A DNA stretch of 64,000 nt from Halomonas salipaludis (GTDB lineage: Bacteria > Pseudomonadota > Gammaproteobacteria > Pseudomonadales > Halomonadaceae), in the NCBI RefSeq assembly GCF_002286975.1, contig NZ_NSKB01000007.1, forward strand, positions 308,699 to 372,698, in the 5' to 3' direction. Below the pieces are notes generated by a model. It saw only the letters and a list, made by a program, of their open reading frames with translations. It was not told the DNA's origin and made no database searches. This document shows, piece by piece, positions 44,183 through 55,234 of this stretch (positions are counted from its first letter, which is position 1; each line of letters begins with the position of its first letter). A program made the position numbers and the translations under genes.

Positions 44183-45058
44183 TCAGGCCGCGGGCAGGGC
44201 CTCCACCAGGAGTTCGGCGAAGCGCCGTGCCGAGGGTAGGGCGCCAAAGCTCCACGCCGCTGGCAGCGTAATATAGGTATCGTCGCGGACGCCGGGTAAA
44301 TGTTGCCATAGCGCACTGCGGCGGAGCTTCTCCTCGACGCCGGTGGGGTAGGGCTCAACCACCACGAGTTGCGCGTCGAGCTTCATCAGCTGTTCGAGGC
44401 CGACCAGGCTGAAACCCCAGGCGTTGGTCGGCTCCTGCCAGGCATTCTCCAGCCCGAGCCGATCCAGCACCGCTTGGAACAGGCCATTCTCACCGAAGAC
44501 GCGTACGTGCCGCTCGTCCATGAACTGAATGATCAGCATGGGGCGGATCTCCTCGGGCAACTGCTGCCGCAGTGCTTCAATATGGCCGTCGGCCGCGGCG
44601 ATCAAGGCGTCGGCCGCTGCGCTGCGCCCGGTCACCTCGCCTAGCTCGCGGGTCAGCGTTGCCGCTTCCTCCCAGGTGTCGCGGCCGGGCGTATAGAGGT
44701 GGAAGGTGTCGACCCGGCCGATTTTGCTCAAGCGCGGCGCCAGGTTGGCGAACATCGGCGAGATGACGATATGCGCGGGCGCTAGATGCGCCAGCAGTTC
44801 GGTATTGGGCTGGGAACGCAGGCCCAGGTCGATCACCTGGTCGGTTAGGTGGGGCTCGCCGACCCACTCGTGATAGGCGTCGACCTGAGCCACGCCGCGG
44901 GGCGGTGCCTCGAGGGCCACCAGGGTCTCGGCCAGGGTCCAGTCGATGCTGGCGATGCCCTCGGCATGAGAGGGGGAGGCATAGGTCAATCCGAGCCCCG
45001 ACACCAGCATGAGCGAACCTCCTAGGCGACGCAGTCGCGAGGTAATGGAAGCAGGCAT
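44183..45058 (-). CDS. FhuD-like iron-siderophore binding protein 5
   Basis: 291 residues with a classical signal peptide (LMLVSGLGLTYASPSHAEG). Family marks: DWTLAETLVALEAPPRGVAQ, LRSQPNTELLAHLAPAHIVI, HVRVFGENGLFQAVLDRLGL, WSFGALPSARRFAELLVEAL. Unlike copies 1-4 the whole gene is GC-rich and so looks native. It has its own Fur-like site upstream (45088-45106) and lies in the same direction as receptor 5, its probable partner. It converges on the exporter operon. Confidence 0.88.
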   Translation of the reverse strand: MPASITSRLRRLGGSLMLVSGLGLTYASPSHAEGIASIDWTLAETLVALEAPPRGVAQVDAYHEWVGEPHLTDQVIDLGLRSQPNTELLAHLAPAHIVISPMFANLAPRLSKIGRVDTFHLYTPGRDTWEEAATLTRELGEVTGRSAAADALIAAADGHIEALRQQLPEEIRPMLIIQFMDERHVRVFGENGLFQAVLDRLGLENAWQEPTNAWGFSLVGLEQLMKLDAQLVVVEPYPTGVEEKLRRSALWQHLPGVRDDTYITLPAAWSFGALPSARRFAELLVEALPAA

Positions 45059-45087
45059 GTTGGAATCAGGGCCTTGGTGACGTCATT

Positions 45088-45106
45088 TCATGATAATGGT
45101 TGCTAT
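45088..45106. promoter_or_regulatory. Fur-like box upstream of binding protein 5
   Basis: TCATGATAATGGTTGCTAT has the intact TGATAAT half of the Fur palindrome, 30 nt upstream of the start at 45058. Confidence 0.6.
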
Positions 45107-45163
45107 TTCGATGCGTGAGTGTGCCATCTCATGCGCGGGCTGTCCATCTTCGCTGGGCGGTGA

Positions 45164-47263
45164 TCAGAAGGTATAGCTGAGACTGGCCAGCACCCCGCGC
45201 TCGGCGCCGAAGTAGCAGTACTCCAGCGAGTTGCAGGCGGCGACGTACTCCTCGTCGGTGAGGTTGGTGACGTTGAGGCGGGCGCTGAGGCCGTCATAGC
45301 CGAGGCGCCCCAGGTCGTAGCCGAGGCTGGCGTCGACCAGGGTGTACTCGGGCACCTTGGCGGTATTGGCGCGGTCGGCCTGGATATCGGCGTAGTGGCG
45401 TACGCCGAGGCCGGCGTCGAGGCCGTCAAGCGCGCCGCTGTCGAACGCATAGTGCCCCCACAGGCTGGCCTGATGGCGCGGTGCATAGATGGCCCGGTTG
45501 CCCTGGTTGCCGTCGTCGCTGCGCTGGTAGGTGATGTCGGTATAGCTGTAGCTCGCCTGCAGGCGCACACGATCGGTGAGCTGGGTGTAGGCCTCCAGCT
45601 CGACGCCCTGGGATTGGATCTCGCCTACCGCACGATAGGGATCGGTGGGCTGCTCCTTGGTGGCGACGTTCTCCTGGTTGATGCGAAACAGCGAGACGCT
45701 GTAGCGATCCTCGCTGCCGGTGGGCTGGTACTTGAGGCCGGCCTCGAGCTGCTCGCCCTCCATGGGCGGCAGCAGGTCGCCCTCGGCGTCGACGAAGCTG
45801 GTTGGGGTGAAGGCGGTGGAGTAGCTGAGGTAGGGGGCCACGCCGTTGTCGAACAGATAGAGTAGGCCGGCGCGGCCGCTGAACTGGGTGTCGTCCAGCT
45901 CGCTGCGCTCGCCGCTGTCGAGGTTGGTGTTGGTGATGTCGACCCAGTCGTAGCGCCCGCCGAGGGTCAGCCGCCAGTTGCCAAGGGCCATCTGGTCCTG
46001 GAGGTAGATGCCGGTCTGGCGCAGTTCATGATCCTCGCGGGCGGACGGATAGATGGCGATGGGGTCGGCGCCGTATTGCGGGTCGAAGGCATCCAGGTTG
46101 GGGAAGGCGCCCGAGGGCCAGTCGACGCGGTTGTCGCGCTGTTGGTAGTCGACGCCCAGCAGCAGGGTGTGGTCGATGAAGCTGCCGCTGAGGTCGGCTT
46201 CGAGCTGGTTGTCGAGGGTCCAGGCCTCCAGCGACTCGTCGCCGCCGGCGTAGTAACGGGTCAGCTCGCTGTCCGAGCCCGGCGCCCAGCCAAAGCCGTA
46301 GACCTGATCCATGACCACATCGGCATTGAGGTAGCGCAGCCGCTGGCGCGCCCGCCAGTCATCGTTGACGTGGTGCTCCAGTTCGTAGCCGAGCATGCGC
46401 TGGGTGCGCTTGAACTGGTCGTACTCCGCTTCGCCGTCGAAGAAGTTGTTGGAGATGCGCCGGCCGTTGCGGTCGACCACGGCGCCTTCATAGGGCACGC
46501 CGGAGTGGTAGCCGCCTTCCGGGTCCTGCTGCAGGTAGGCGTACAGCGTCAGGCTGGTGGCATCGGTTACGTCCCAGGTCAAGGAGGGGGCGATGGCGTA
46601 GCGCTCCTCCTCGACGGGGCCGAACTGGGTGTCGGCGGCGCTGGCCAGGCCGGTCAGGCGGTAGGCCACGCGATTCCCGTCGCCGAGTGGCCCGGAGAGG
46701 TCGAAGGCCGCGCTACGCTGCTGGTTGTTGCCCAGCGAGAGGCGCAGTTCGCCGCCGGGTTCGAATTCGGGGCGCTTGCTGGTCAGCGCCACCACCCCGC
46801 CGGGGGAGGCGCGGCCGTAGAGCACCGAGGCGGGACCGCGCACCACCTCGATGCTGTCCAGGAACCACGGATCGACGCTCATCGAGCTGTAGGAGTTGCT
46901 GTCGCCCATCACCTTCAGGCCGTCGAGAAAGGTGTTGCTTAGGCTGCCGTCGGAGAAGCCGCGCAGCACCAGGTAGTCGTAGCGGTTGGAGGCGCCGACC
47001 TGGTTGCTGAACACTCCGGGGGTGTAGTTGGTGGCGCGCTGTACCGTGCGCGCGCCTTGGGTGTGCATATCCTCGCGGCTGATCAGCGATACCGCCTGGG
47101 GCGTTTCGACGAAGGGCGTCGTCACTTTGGTGGCGGCCTGTTGGGCGGTGACGGTGAGGGTATCGAGCTGGCTGGCCCGATCGTCAGCCTGGCCCCAGAC
47201 GCAGGTGGTTGTGCTGCTGGCAAGCATGGCGATGGCGAGTGACAGCTGGTGCGGTCTGAGCAT
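45164..47263 (-). CDS. TonB-dependent siderophore receptor 5 (no STN domain)
   Basis: 699 residues from ATG 47263 (a TTG at 47284 would extend by seven codons). Signal peptide to about VWGQA, TonB box-like LDTLTVTA, plug (ETPQAVSLISREDMHTQGAR, LVLRGFSDG, IEVVRGPASVLYGRASPGG) and barrel ending SLSYTF. FhuA/FhuE type, sharing the C-terminal C-x5-CYFG motif with receptors 1 and 4. GC-rich throughout. A clear Fur box lies 42 nt upstream, and an AraC-type regulator gene follows in the same orientation further upstream, in place of a FecIR pair. Confidence 0.94.
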   Translation of the reverse strand: MLRPHQLSLAIAMLASSTTTCVWGQADDRASQLDTLTVTAQQAATKVTTPFVETPQAVSLISREDMHTQGARTVQRATNYTPGVFSNQVGASNRYDYLVLRGFSDGSLSNTFLDGLKVMGDSNSYSSMSVDPWFLDSIEVVRGPASVLYGRASPGGVVALTSKRPEFEPGGELRLSLGNNQQRSAAFDLSGPLGDGNRVAYRLTGLASAADTQFGPVEEERYAIAPSLTWDVTDATSLTLYAYLQQDPEGGYHSGVPYEGAVVDRNGRRISNNFFDGEAEYDQFKRTQRMLGYELEHHVNDDWRARQRLRYLNADVVMDQVYGFGWAPGSDSELTRYYAGGDESLEAWTLDNQLEADLSGSFIDHTLLLGVDYQQRDNRVDWPSGAFPNLDAFDPQYGADPIAIYPSAREDHELRQTGIYLQDQMALGNWRLTLGGRYDWVDITNTNLDSGERSELDDTQFSGRAGLLYLFDNGVAPYLSYSTAFTPTSFVDAEGDLLPPMEGEQLEAGLKYQPTGSEDRYSVSLFRINQENVATKEQPTDPYRAVGEIQSQGVELEAYTQLTDRVRLQASYSYTDITYQRSDDGNQGNRAIYAPRHQASLWGHYAFDSGALDGLDAGLGVRHYADIQADRANTAKVPEYTLVDASLGYDLGRLGYDGLSARLNVTNLTDEEYVAACNSLEYCYFGAERGVLASLSYTF

Positions 47264-47304
47264 GGAGGCGATGTCCCCTGGCAATAATACAATAGGATCT
47301 TCTA

Positions 47305-47321
47305 GTAATGAGAATTATTAC
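47305..47321. promoter_or_regulatory. Fur box upstream of receptor 5
   Basis: GTAATGAGAATTATTAC is a near-perfect inverted repeat (GTAAT ... ATTAC) around the AATGAGAATTATT Fur core. Confidence 0.75.
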
Positions 47322-47369
47322 ATTGTCGAGGGGCGCATGATGTATGCGCTGCGCCAGAAGACTTATGCG

Positions 47370-48329
47370 CTATGCCAGGGTATGGGCGAGACGCCGTGGG
47401 GAGACGCCGAAGTGGCGGCGAAAGGCGGTGGTGAAGTTGCTGGCATGGCGGTAGCCGCAGCGCTGTGCCGTCTGCTGGACGCTGAGCCCCTGGGCCAGGT
47501 ACTCCCGAGCCAGGGTTAGCCGCCGCTGGCGTAGGCAGTCGAACACCGATTGGCCGAAGGCATGGCGAAACTTGCTGCGCAGGCTGCTGGGGCTCATCGC
47601 CGCGAGGCGTGCCAGGTCCTCTAGTCGGTGCGCTTCCATCGGCTGCTGCAGCAGGCGTTGGCGCACCGCCTCGAGTCGCGCCTGCTCGCCGGGCGAGACG
47701 CCGGGTTGCTCGAGTGGATGCGGCGGCATTGCGGGTTGCACGTGCGCCAGCAACTGCAGTGCCAGGCCCTCCAGCAGCAGGCGCTGCGCCCCGGGCTGCC
47801 AGTGGTCGTCCAGGGCGTGCTCCAGCGAGCCGACGAGATGCTCGGGCAGGCGCCAGATGGAGGGTGCTGACGCCCCCGCGGAGAGCGCCAGCTGTGGCAG
47901 CGCCGCGGCATGCTCGAGGCCCAGCATCAGGGTACGCAAGCGCTGGCCGGGGGCCTGACTGGCGTGCAAGGCATGCGCCGAGCCGGCCAGCCGGGTACTC
48001 ATCGCCATGCCTGCCCTCAGGTGGCGTTCGCTGCCTCCCACCTGCAGCGTGACGCAGCCCTCCAGCACCACCAGGACCAGCAGCGCGGCCGACTGTAGCG
48101 ACGAGGAGGCATAGTGCTGCAGGACCTCGACGTCGGAGTGGGTCAGGCGCATGCCCGGTCGCAGGGCGAACTCCTCCACCCGGCCCTGTACCACCGGCAG
48201 GCGGCCTTGGCGGGCGAAGCGGTAGGCGATTCCGAAGCGCCGTCCGTAGGCGGAGAAGTCATCGCCGCAGTAGCGCTGGCAGGGCGTTGGAGGCATCGCG
48301 TGTTGATTCTCGGTGGAGGAGTAGGACAT
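47370..48329 (-). CDS. AraC-family regulator, PchR-like
   Basis: 319 residues from ATG 48329 (a GTG at 48344 is possible). The C-terminal 100 residues hold two helix-turn-helix units: RLEDLARLAAMSPSSLRSKF and LSVQQTAQRCGYRHASNFTT, ending AFRRHFGVSPRRL. This spacing and the long N-terminal sensing domain match PchR-type activators, which bind a ferric siderophore and turn on its receptor gene. It lies upstream of receptor 5 in the same direction, so receptor 5 is the likely target. A Fur-like site precedes it. Confidence 0.87.
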   Translation of the reverse strand: MSYSSTENQHAMPPTPCQRYCGDDFSAYGRRFGIAYRFARQGRLPVVQGRVEEFALRPGMRLTHSDVEVLQHYASSSLQSAALLVLVVLEGCVTLQVGGSERHLRAGMAMSTRLAGSAHALHASQAPGQRLRTLMLGLEHAAALPQLALSAGASAPSIWRLPEHLVGSLEHALDDHWQPGAQRLLLEGLALQLLAHVQPAMPPHPLEQPGVSPGEQARLEAVRQRLLQQPMEAHRLEDLARLAAMSPSSLRSKFRHAFGQSVFDCLRQRRLTLAREYLAQGLSVQQTAQRCGYRHASNFTTAFRRHFGVSPRRLAHTLA

Positions 48330-48343
48330 GAGGGTATGATACA

Positions 48344-48362
48344 CGAATGAGGTTTATTCGTA
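48344..48362. promoter_or_regulatory. Fur-like box upstream of the AraC-type gene
   Basis: CGAATGAGGTTTATTCGTA is an inverted repeat (ACGAAT ... ATTCGT) around a degenerate Fur core. The ATTCGT half also occurs at 10028 and 57443. Confidence 0.5.
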
Positions 48363-48483
48363 TTTATCCTCGGGTACCACTATCCACTCGCGCCGTTCGC
48401 GTTGCTCTGCCATTCTGAGCTAGCATAGGGGGCTGCGGCCAAGCGCCGTGTCTTTTCTATCAGCAAAGGGAGGAGCTAGAGTC

Positions 48484-49095
48484 ATGCCTCATACACTGCC
48501 CGATTTGCCTTACGCTTACGACGCGCTGGAACCGCACATCGACGCGATGACCATGGAAATCCACCATTCGCGTCACCACCAGACCTACGTCAACAACCTC
48601 AATGCCGCCCTAGAGGGCACCGGCCTCGAGGAGACGCCGGTAGACGAGCTGCTGGCCAGCCTGGACAAGGTGCCGGCCGACAAGCGTCAGGCGGTCATCA
48701 ACAACGGTGGCGGCCACTCCAACCACACCATGTTCTGGGAAATGATGTCGCCCCAGGGCGGCGGTCAGCCCAAGGGCCAGGTGGCAGCCGCCATCGACGA
48801 GCAGCTGGGCGGCTTCGATGACTTCAAGGATGCCTTCAAGAAGGCGGCCCTGGGTCGCTTCGGTAGCGGCTGGGCCTGGCTCAGCGTGACTCCGGAGAAG
48901 AAGCTGGTGGTGGAGAACTCCCTGAATCAGGACAGCCCGATCTCCAACGGCAACACGCCGGTGCTCGGCCTGGACGTCTGGGAGCATGCGTACTACCTGA
49001 AGTTCCAGAACAAGCGCCCGGACTACATCGAGGCGTTCTTCAACGTGGTCAACTGGGATGAGGTCGAGCGTCGCTACCAAGCGGCAATCGCCTGA
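48484..49095 (+). CDS. sodA: Superoxide dismutase, Mn-type
   Basis: 203 residues from ATG 48484 with GGGAGGAG upstream. Metal ligands are visible as H in [11 protein letters not shown] in [11 protein letters not shown], and D and H in [22 protein letters not shown] and the DVWEHAYYL context favour the manganese type over the iron type. Converts superoxide to peroxide and oxygen in the cytoplasm. In many gammaproteobacteria sodA is induced when iron is short, which fits its place beside the iron island. Confidence 0.93.
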   Translation: MPHTLPDLPYAYDALEPHIDAMTMEIHHSRHHQTYVNNLNAALEGTGLEETPVDELLASLDKVPADKRQAVINNGGGHSNHTMFWEMMSPQGGGQPKGQVAAAIDEQLGGFDDFKDAFKKAALGRFGSGWAWLSVTPEKKLVVENSLNQDSPISNGNTPVLGLDVWEHAYYLKFQNKRPDYIEAFFNVVNWDEVERRYQAAIA

Positions 49096-49118
49096 TTCTC
49101 GACTGACAGCGTAAGACT

Positions 49119-49160
49119 GAGCGCCGCGGCCAAATGGCCGCGGCGCTCTGTTGTGTGCTT
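49119..49160 (+). terminator. Terminator after sodA
   Basis: GAGCGCCGCGGCC and GGCCGCGGCGCTC pair in a perfect 13-bp stem with an AAAT loop, followed by TGTTGTGTGCTT. Confidence 0.8.
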
Positions 49161-49300
49161 CTCGCCACCTTTCTTGATCTCCGTTAAGGTCTCGTCGGCG
49201 CAGCCGGCTAGACTGGCCTTGCCCGCGTACCGCCCGCTATCAGGGCGCCTCGCGCCTTGTCGCCTGGCTACCGCATGCGGGGGGTGCGTTTGGTCAATAG

Positions 49301-49348
49301 ACACTATATATTGATTTCTTCATGGCAGAATTCACCAGATATGGTGTA
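49301..49348 (+). promoter_or_regulatory. Two phased NrdR boxes upstream of nrdHIEF
   Basis: ACACTATATATTGATT (49301-49316) and CACCAGATATGGTGTA (49333-49348) both resemble the NrdR box ACACwATATATwGTGT. Their centres are 32 bp apart, three helical turns, the spacing known for paired NrdR sites. NrdR represses ribonucleotide reductase operons when dATP is high. Confidence 0.65.
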
Positions 49349-49404
49349 TCCTAAGAGACGTCGGCCAAGCCATACTTGCCTTGATTTGTAAGGAAACGAT
49401 AACC

Positions 49405-49626
49405 ATGAAGATTGAGATTTACAGCAAGCCCGCCTGCGTACAGTGCACCGCCACCTACCGCGCGATGGACAAGCAGGGGCTCGACTATGAGGTCATCGAT
49501 CTGAGCCAGGATCCCAGCGCCCGCGCAACCGTGGAAGGCCTTGGCTACCGTCAGCTGCCGGTGGTAGTGGCCGGTGACGACCACTGGTCGGGCTTCCGTC
49601 CGGACCGCATCCAGGCGCTGGCGTAA
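49405..49626 (+). CDS. nrdH: Glutaredoxin-like NrdH, electron donor to NrdEF
   Basis: 73 residues from ATG 49405 (AAGGA upstream). Redox motif CVQC at residues 11-14, cis-proline region YRQLPVVV, and a C-terminal WSGFRPDRI, which is a mark of NrdH against true glutaredoxins. It reduces the NrdE active site using thioredoxin reductase. First gene of nrdHIEF. Confidence 0.93.
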   Translation: MKIEIYSKPACVQCTATYRAMDKQGLDYEVIDLSQDPSARATVEGLGYRQLPVVVAGDDHWSGFRPDRIQALA

Positions 49627-49657
49627 ATCGGGCTCGAGGTCACGGCAGGAGATCACC

Positions 49658-50107
49658 ATGCTGGCTGAGCAGAGGCACCAACAGCCGAGTGCCGATCACG
49701 CCCAAGGCGAGCTGGTCTATTTCTCGACCAAGTCGGGCAATACCCAGCGCTTCGTCGAGAAGCTCGGGCTGCCGGCACGGCGCATCCCGCTGAGCCGCGA
49801 TGAGCCGCCGCTGCGCGTGACCCGGCCCTACATCCTGATCACCCCCACCTACGGTGGCGGCAGCGCCGACGGCGCGGTGCCCAAGCAGGTGATCCACTTT
49901 CTCAACGATGCGCACAACCGCGGCCTGATTCGCGGCGTGATTGCGGCCGGCAACACCAACTTCGGCGCCGCCTTCGGCCTGGCCGGGCGCATCGTTGCCG
50001 ACAAATGCGGCGTGCCGCTGCTATATCGATTCGAACTGCTGGGCACGCCGGACGACGTGGCCAGGGTTCAACAGGGAGTAGATGCGTTTTGGAAACGACA
50101 GCCATGA
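49658..50107 (+). CDS. nrdI: NrdI flavodoxin-like activator of NrdF
   Basis: 149 residues from ATG 49658 (AGGAGA upstream). [20 protein letters not shown] is the FMN phosphate-binding loop of NrdI, and TPTYGGG and GNTNFGAAF complete the flavin site. Reduced NrdI supplies the oxidant that builds the dimanganese-tyrosyl cofactor of NrdF. Its stop overlaps the nrdE start (ATGA). Confidence 0.93.
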   Translation: MLAEQRHQQPSADHAQGELVYFSTKSGNTQRFVEKLGLPARRIPLSRDEPPLRVTRPYILITPTYGGGSADGAVPKQVIHFLNDAHNRGLIRGVIAAGNTNFGAAFGLAGRIVADKCGVPLLYRFELLGTPDDVARVQQGVDAFWKRQP

Positions 50108-52257
50108 GCGAGATTCACCGGCCCGCCGGCCAGAGCGAGGGTGGACGCACGCTCGACTACCACGCCCTCAACGCCATGCTCAATCTGTATGGGCCGTCGG
50201 GCGAGCTGCAGTTGGACCGCGACCGCGAAGCGGCGCGCCAGTACTTCCTGCAGCACGTCAACCAGAACACCGTGTTCTTCCACTCGCTGGAAGAGAAGCT
50301 CGACTACCTCATCGAGGAGAGCTACTACGAGCCCCAGGTGCTCGAGCAGTACCAGCGCGCCTTTATCAAGTCGCTGTTTGAGCAGGCCTACGCCTACAAG
50401 TTTCGCTTCCCGAGCTTCCTCGGCGCCTTCAAGTACTACACCAGCTATACGCTGAAGACCTTCGACGGCAAGCGCTACCTGGAGCGCTACGAGGACCGCG
50501 TGTGCATGGTGGCGCTGAGCCTGGCCCGCGGCGACGAGACCCTGGCCCGGGCGCTGGTCGATGAGATCATCAGCGGCCGCTTCCAGCCCGCCACGCCGAC
50601 CTTCCTCAACTGCGGCAAGCGTCAGCGCGGCGAGCTGGTGTCGTGCTTCCTGCTGCGCATCGAGGACAACATGGAGTCCATCGGCCGCGCCATCAACTCG
50701 GCGCTGCAGCTCTCCAAGCGCGGCGGCGGGGTGGCCTTCCTGCTCAGCAACATCCGCGAGTTCGGCGCGCCGATCAAGCGCATCGAGAACCAGTCGTCGG
50801 GCATCATCCCGATCATGAAGCTGCTCGAGGATGCCTTCTCCTATGCCAACCAGCTGGGCGCGCGACAGGGCGCCGGGGCGGTCTACCTCAACGCCCATCA
50901 CCCGGATATCCTGCGTTTCCTCGATACCAAGCGTGAGAACGCCGATGAGAAGATCCGCATCAAGACGCTGTCGCTGGGCGTGACCATCCCCGACATCACC
51001 TTCGAGCTGGCCAAGCGCAACGAGGCGATGTACCTGTTCTCGCCCTACGACGTCGAGCGCGTCTACGGCGTGCCGTTCGGCGATATCAGCGTCACCGAGA
51101 AGTACCACGAGATGGTCGACGACTCGCGCATCCGCAAGTCCAAGATCAATGCCCGGGAGTTCTTCCAGATACTGGCCGAGGTGCAGTTCGAGTCGGGCTA
51201 TCCTTATGTGATGTTCGAGGACAACGTCAACCGCGCCAACCCCATCGCCGGGCGCATCAACATGAGCAACCTCTGCTCGGAGATCCTCCAGGTCAACACG
51301 CCGAGCCTCTACGACGACGACCTCGGCTATCGCCATACCGGCGAGGATATCTCCTGCAACCTGGGCTCGATGAACATCGCCAAGGTGATGGATGCCGGCG
51401 ATATCGGCACCAGCGTCGAGATCGCCGTGCGCGGCCTCACCGCGGTGTCGGAGATGAGCCACCTCTCCTCGGTGCCGTCGATCGCCGAAGGCAACGCCCA
51501 CTCCCGCGCCATCGGCCTGGGGCAGATGAACCTGCACGGCTTCCTGGCTCGCGAGCACATCTACTACGGCTCGGAAGAGGGGCTGGATTTCACCAACCTC
51601 TACTTCTGCTGCGTGGCCTACCACGCCCTGCGCGCCTCCAACCGCCTGGCCATCGAGCGCGGCACGGCCTTCGCCGGCTTTGCCGACTCCGACTACGCCA
51701 GCGGCGTGTTCTTCGACAAGTACACCGAGCGCGAGTGGCAGCCGCGTACCGAGAAGGTCCGGGGACTGTTCGAGCGTGCCGGCATCGCCATTCCTAGCCA
51801 GGCAGAGTGGCAGTCGCTCAAGGCCTCGGTGATGGAGCACGGCCTCTATAACCGCAACCTGCAGGCGGTACCGCCGACCGGCTCGATCTCCTATATCAAC
51901 CACTCCACCTCGAGCATCCACCCGGTGGCGGCCAAGATCGAGATTCGCAAGGAAGGCAAGCTGGGGCGCGTCTACTACCCGGCGCCCTATCTCGATGATG
52001 ACAACCTGGCCTACTACCAGGATGCTTACGAGATCGGCCCGGAGAAGATCATCGACACCTACGCCGAGGCCTCGCAGCACGTCGACCAGGGCCTGTCGCT
52101 GACGCTGTTCTTCCCCGATACCGCCACCACGCGCGACATCAACAAGGCGCAGATCTACGCTTGGCGCAAGGGCATCAAGACGCTCTACTACGTGCGCCTG
52201 CGCCAGAGCGCCCTGGAAGGCACTGAGGTAGAGGGCTGCGTCTCCTGCAGCCTCTAG
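50104..52257 (+). CDS. nrdE: Class Ib ribonucleotide reductase, large subunit
   Basis: 717 residues from ATG 50104, the normal NrdE length. It lacks the N-terminal ATP cone of class Ia enzymes. Visible: [27 protein letters not shown] (active-site cysteine region), [18 protein letters not shown] and the C-terminal redox pair CVSC. It reduces ribonucleoside diphosphates to deoxy forms. Upstream in-frame codons back to 50005 lie inside nrdI and are not used. Confidence 0.96.
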   Translation: MSEIHRPAGQSEGGRTLDYHALNAMLNLYGPSGELQLDRDREAARQYFLQHVNQNTVFFHSLEEKLDYLIEESYYEPQVLEQYQRAFIKSLFEQAYAYKFRFPSFLGAFKYYTSYTLKTFDGKRYLERYEDRVCMVALSLARGDETLARALVDEIISGRFQPATPTFLNCGKRQRGELVSCFLLRIEDNMESIGRAINSALQLSKRGGGVAFLLSNIREFGAPIKRIENQSSGIIPIMKLLEDAFSYANQLGARQGAGAVYLNAHHPDILRFLDTKRENADEKIRIKTLSLGVTIPDITFELAKRNEAMYLFSPYDVERVYGVPFGDISVTEKYHEMVDDSRIRKSKINAREFFQILAEVQFESGYPYVMFEDNVNRANPIAGRINMSNLCSEILQVNTPSLYDDDLGYRHTGEDISCNLGSMNIAKVMDAGDIGTSVEIAVRGLTAVSEMSHLSSVPSIAEGNAHSRAIGLGQMNLHGFLAREHIYYGSEEGLDFTNLYFCCVAYHALRASNRLAIERGTAFAGFADSDYASGVFFDKYTEREWQPRTEKVRGLFERAGIAIPSQAEWQSLKASVMEHGLYNRNLQAVPPTGSISYINHSTSSIHPVAAKIEIRKEGKLGRVYYPAPYLDDDNLAYYQDAYEIGPEKIIDTYAEASQHVDQGLSLTLFFPDTATTRDINKAQIYAWRKGIKTLYYVRLRQSALEGTEVEGCVSCSL

Positions 52258-52352
52258 CGGCATGACCAGCCTGCGGCGAGATGAGCGCCGGGACAGCTCA
52301 TCGTCTACCGGCGCCTATACCTCCTGGCCTTGCTTGTTTAACACGAGATTGA

Positions 52353-53348
<996 letters not shown>

Positions 53349-53405
53349 CCGCGCCCCAGGCCGCCTGCACGGCGGCCTTCCCTCCCACCCGCCAAGAGAA
53401 CCCCT

Positions 53406-55226
<1,821 letters not shown>

Positions 55227-55234
55227 TCTCGGCT

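Noticed and set aside
50068..52263. Long open frame (731 codons) antisense to nrdE
   Set aside because: The nrdE frame has all class Ib motifs. The antisense frame is compositionally biased (Asp/Val/Gly/Leu-rich) with no domain, as expected opposite a GC-rich gene.
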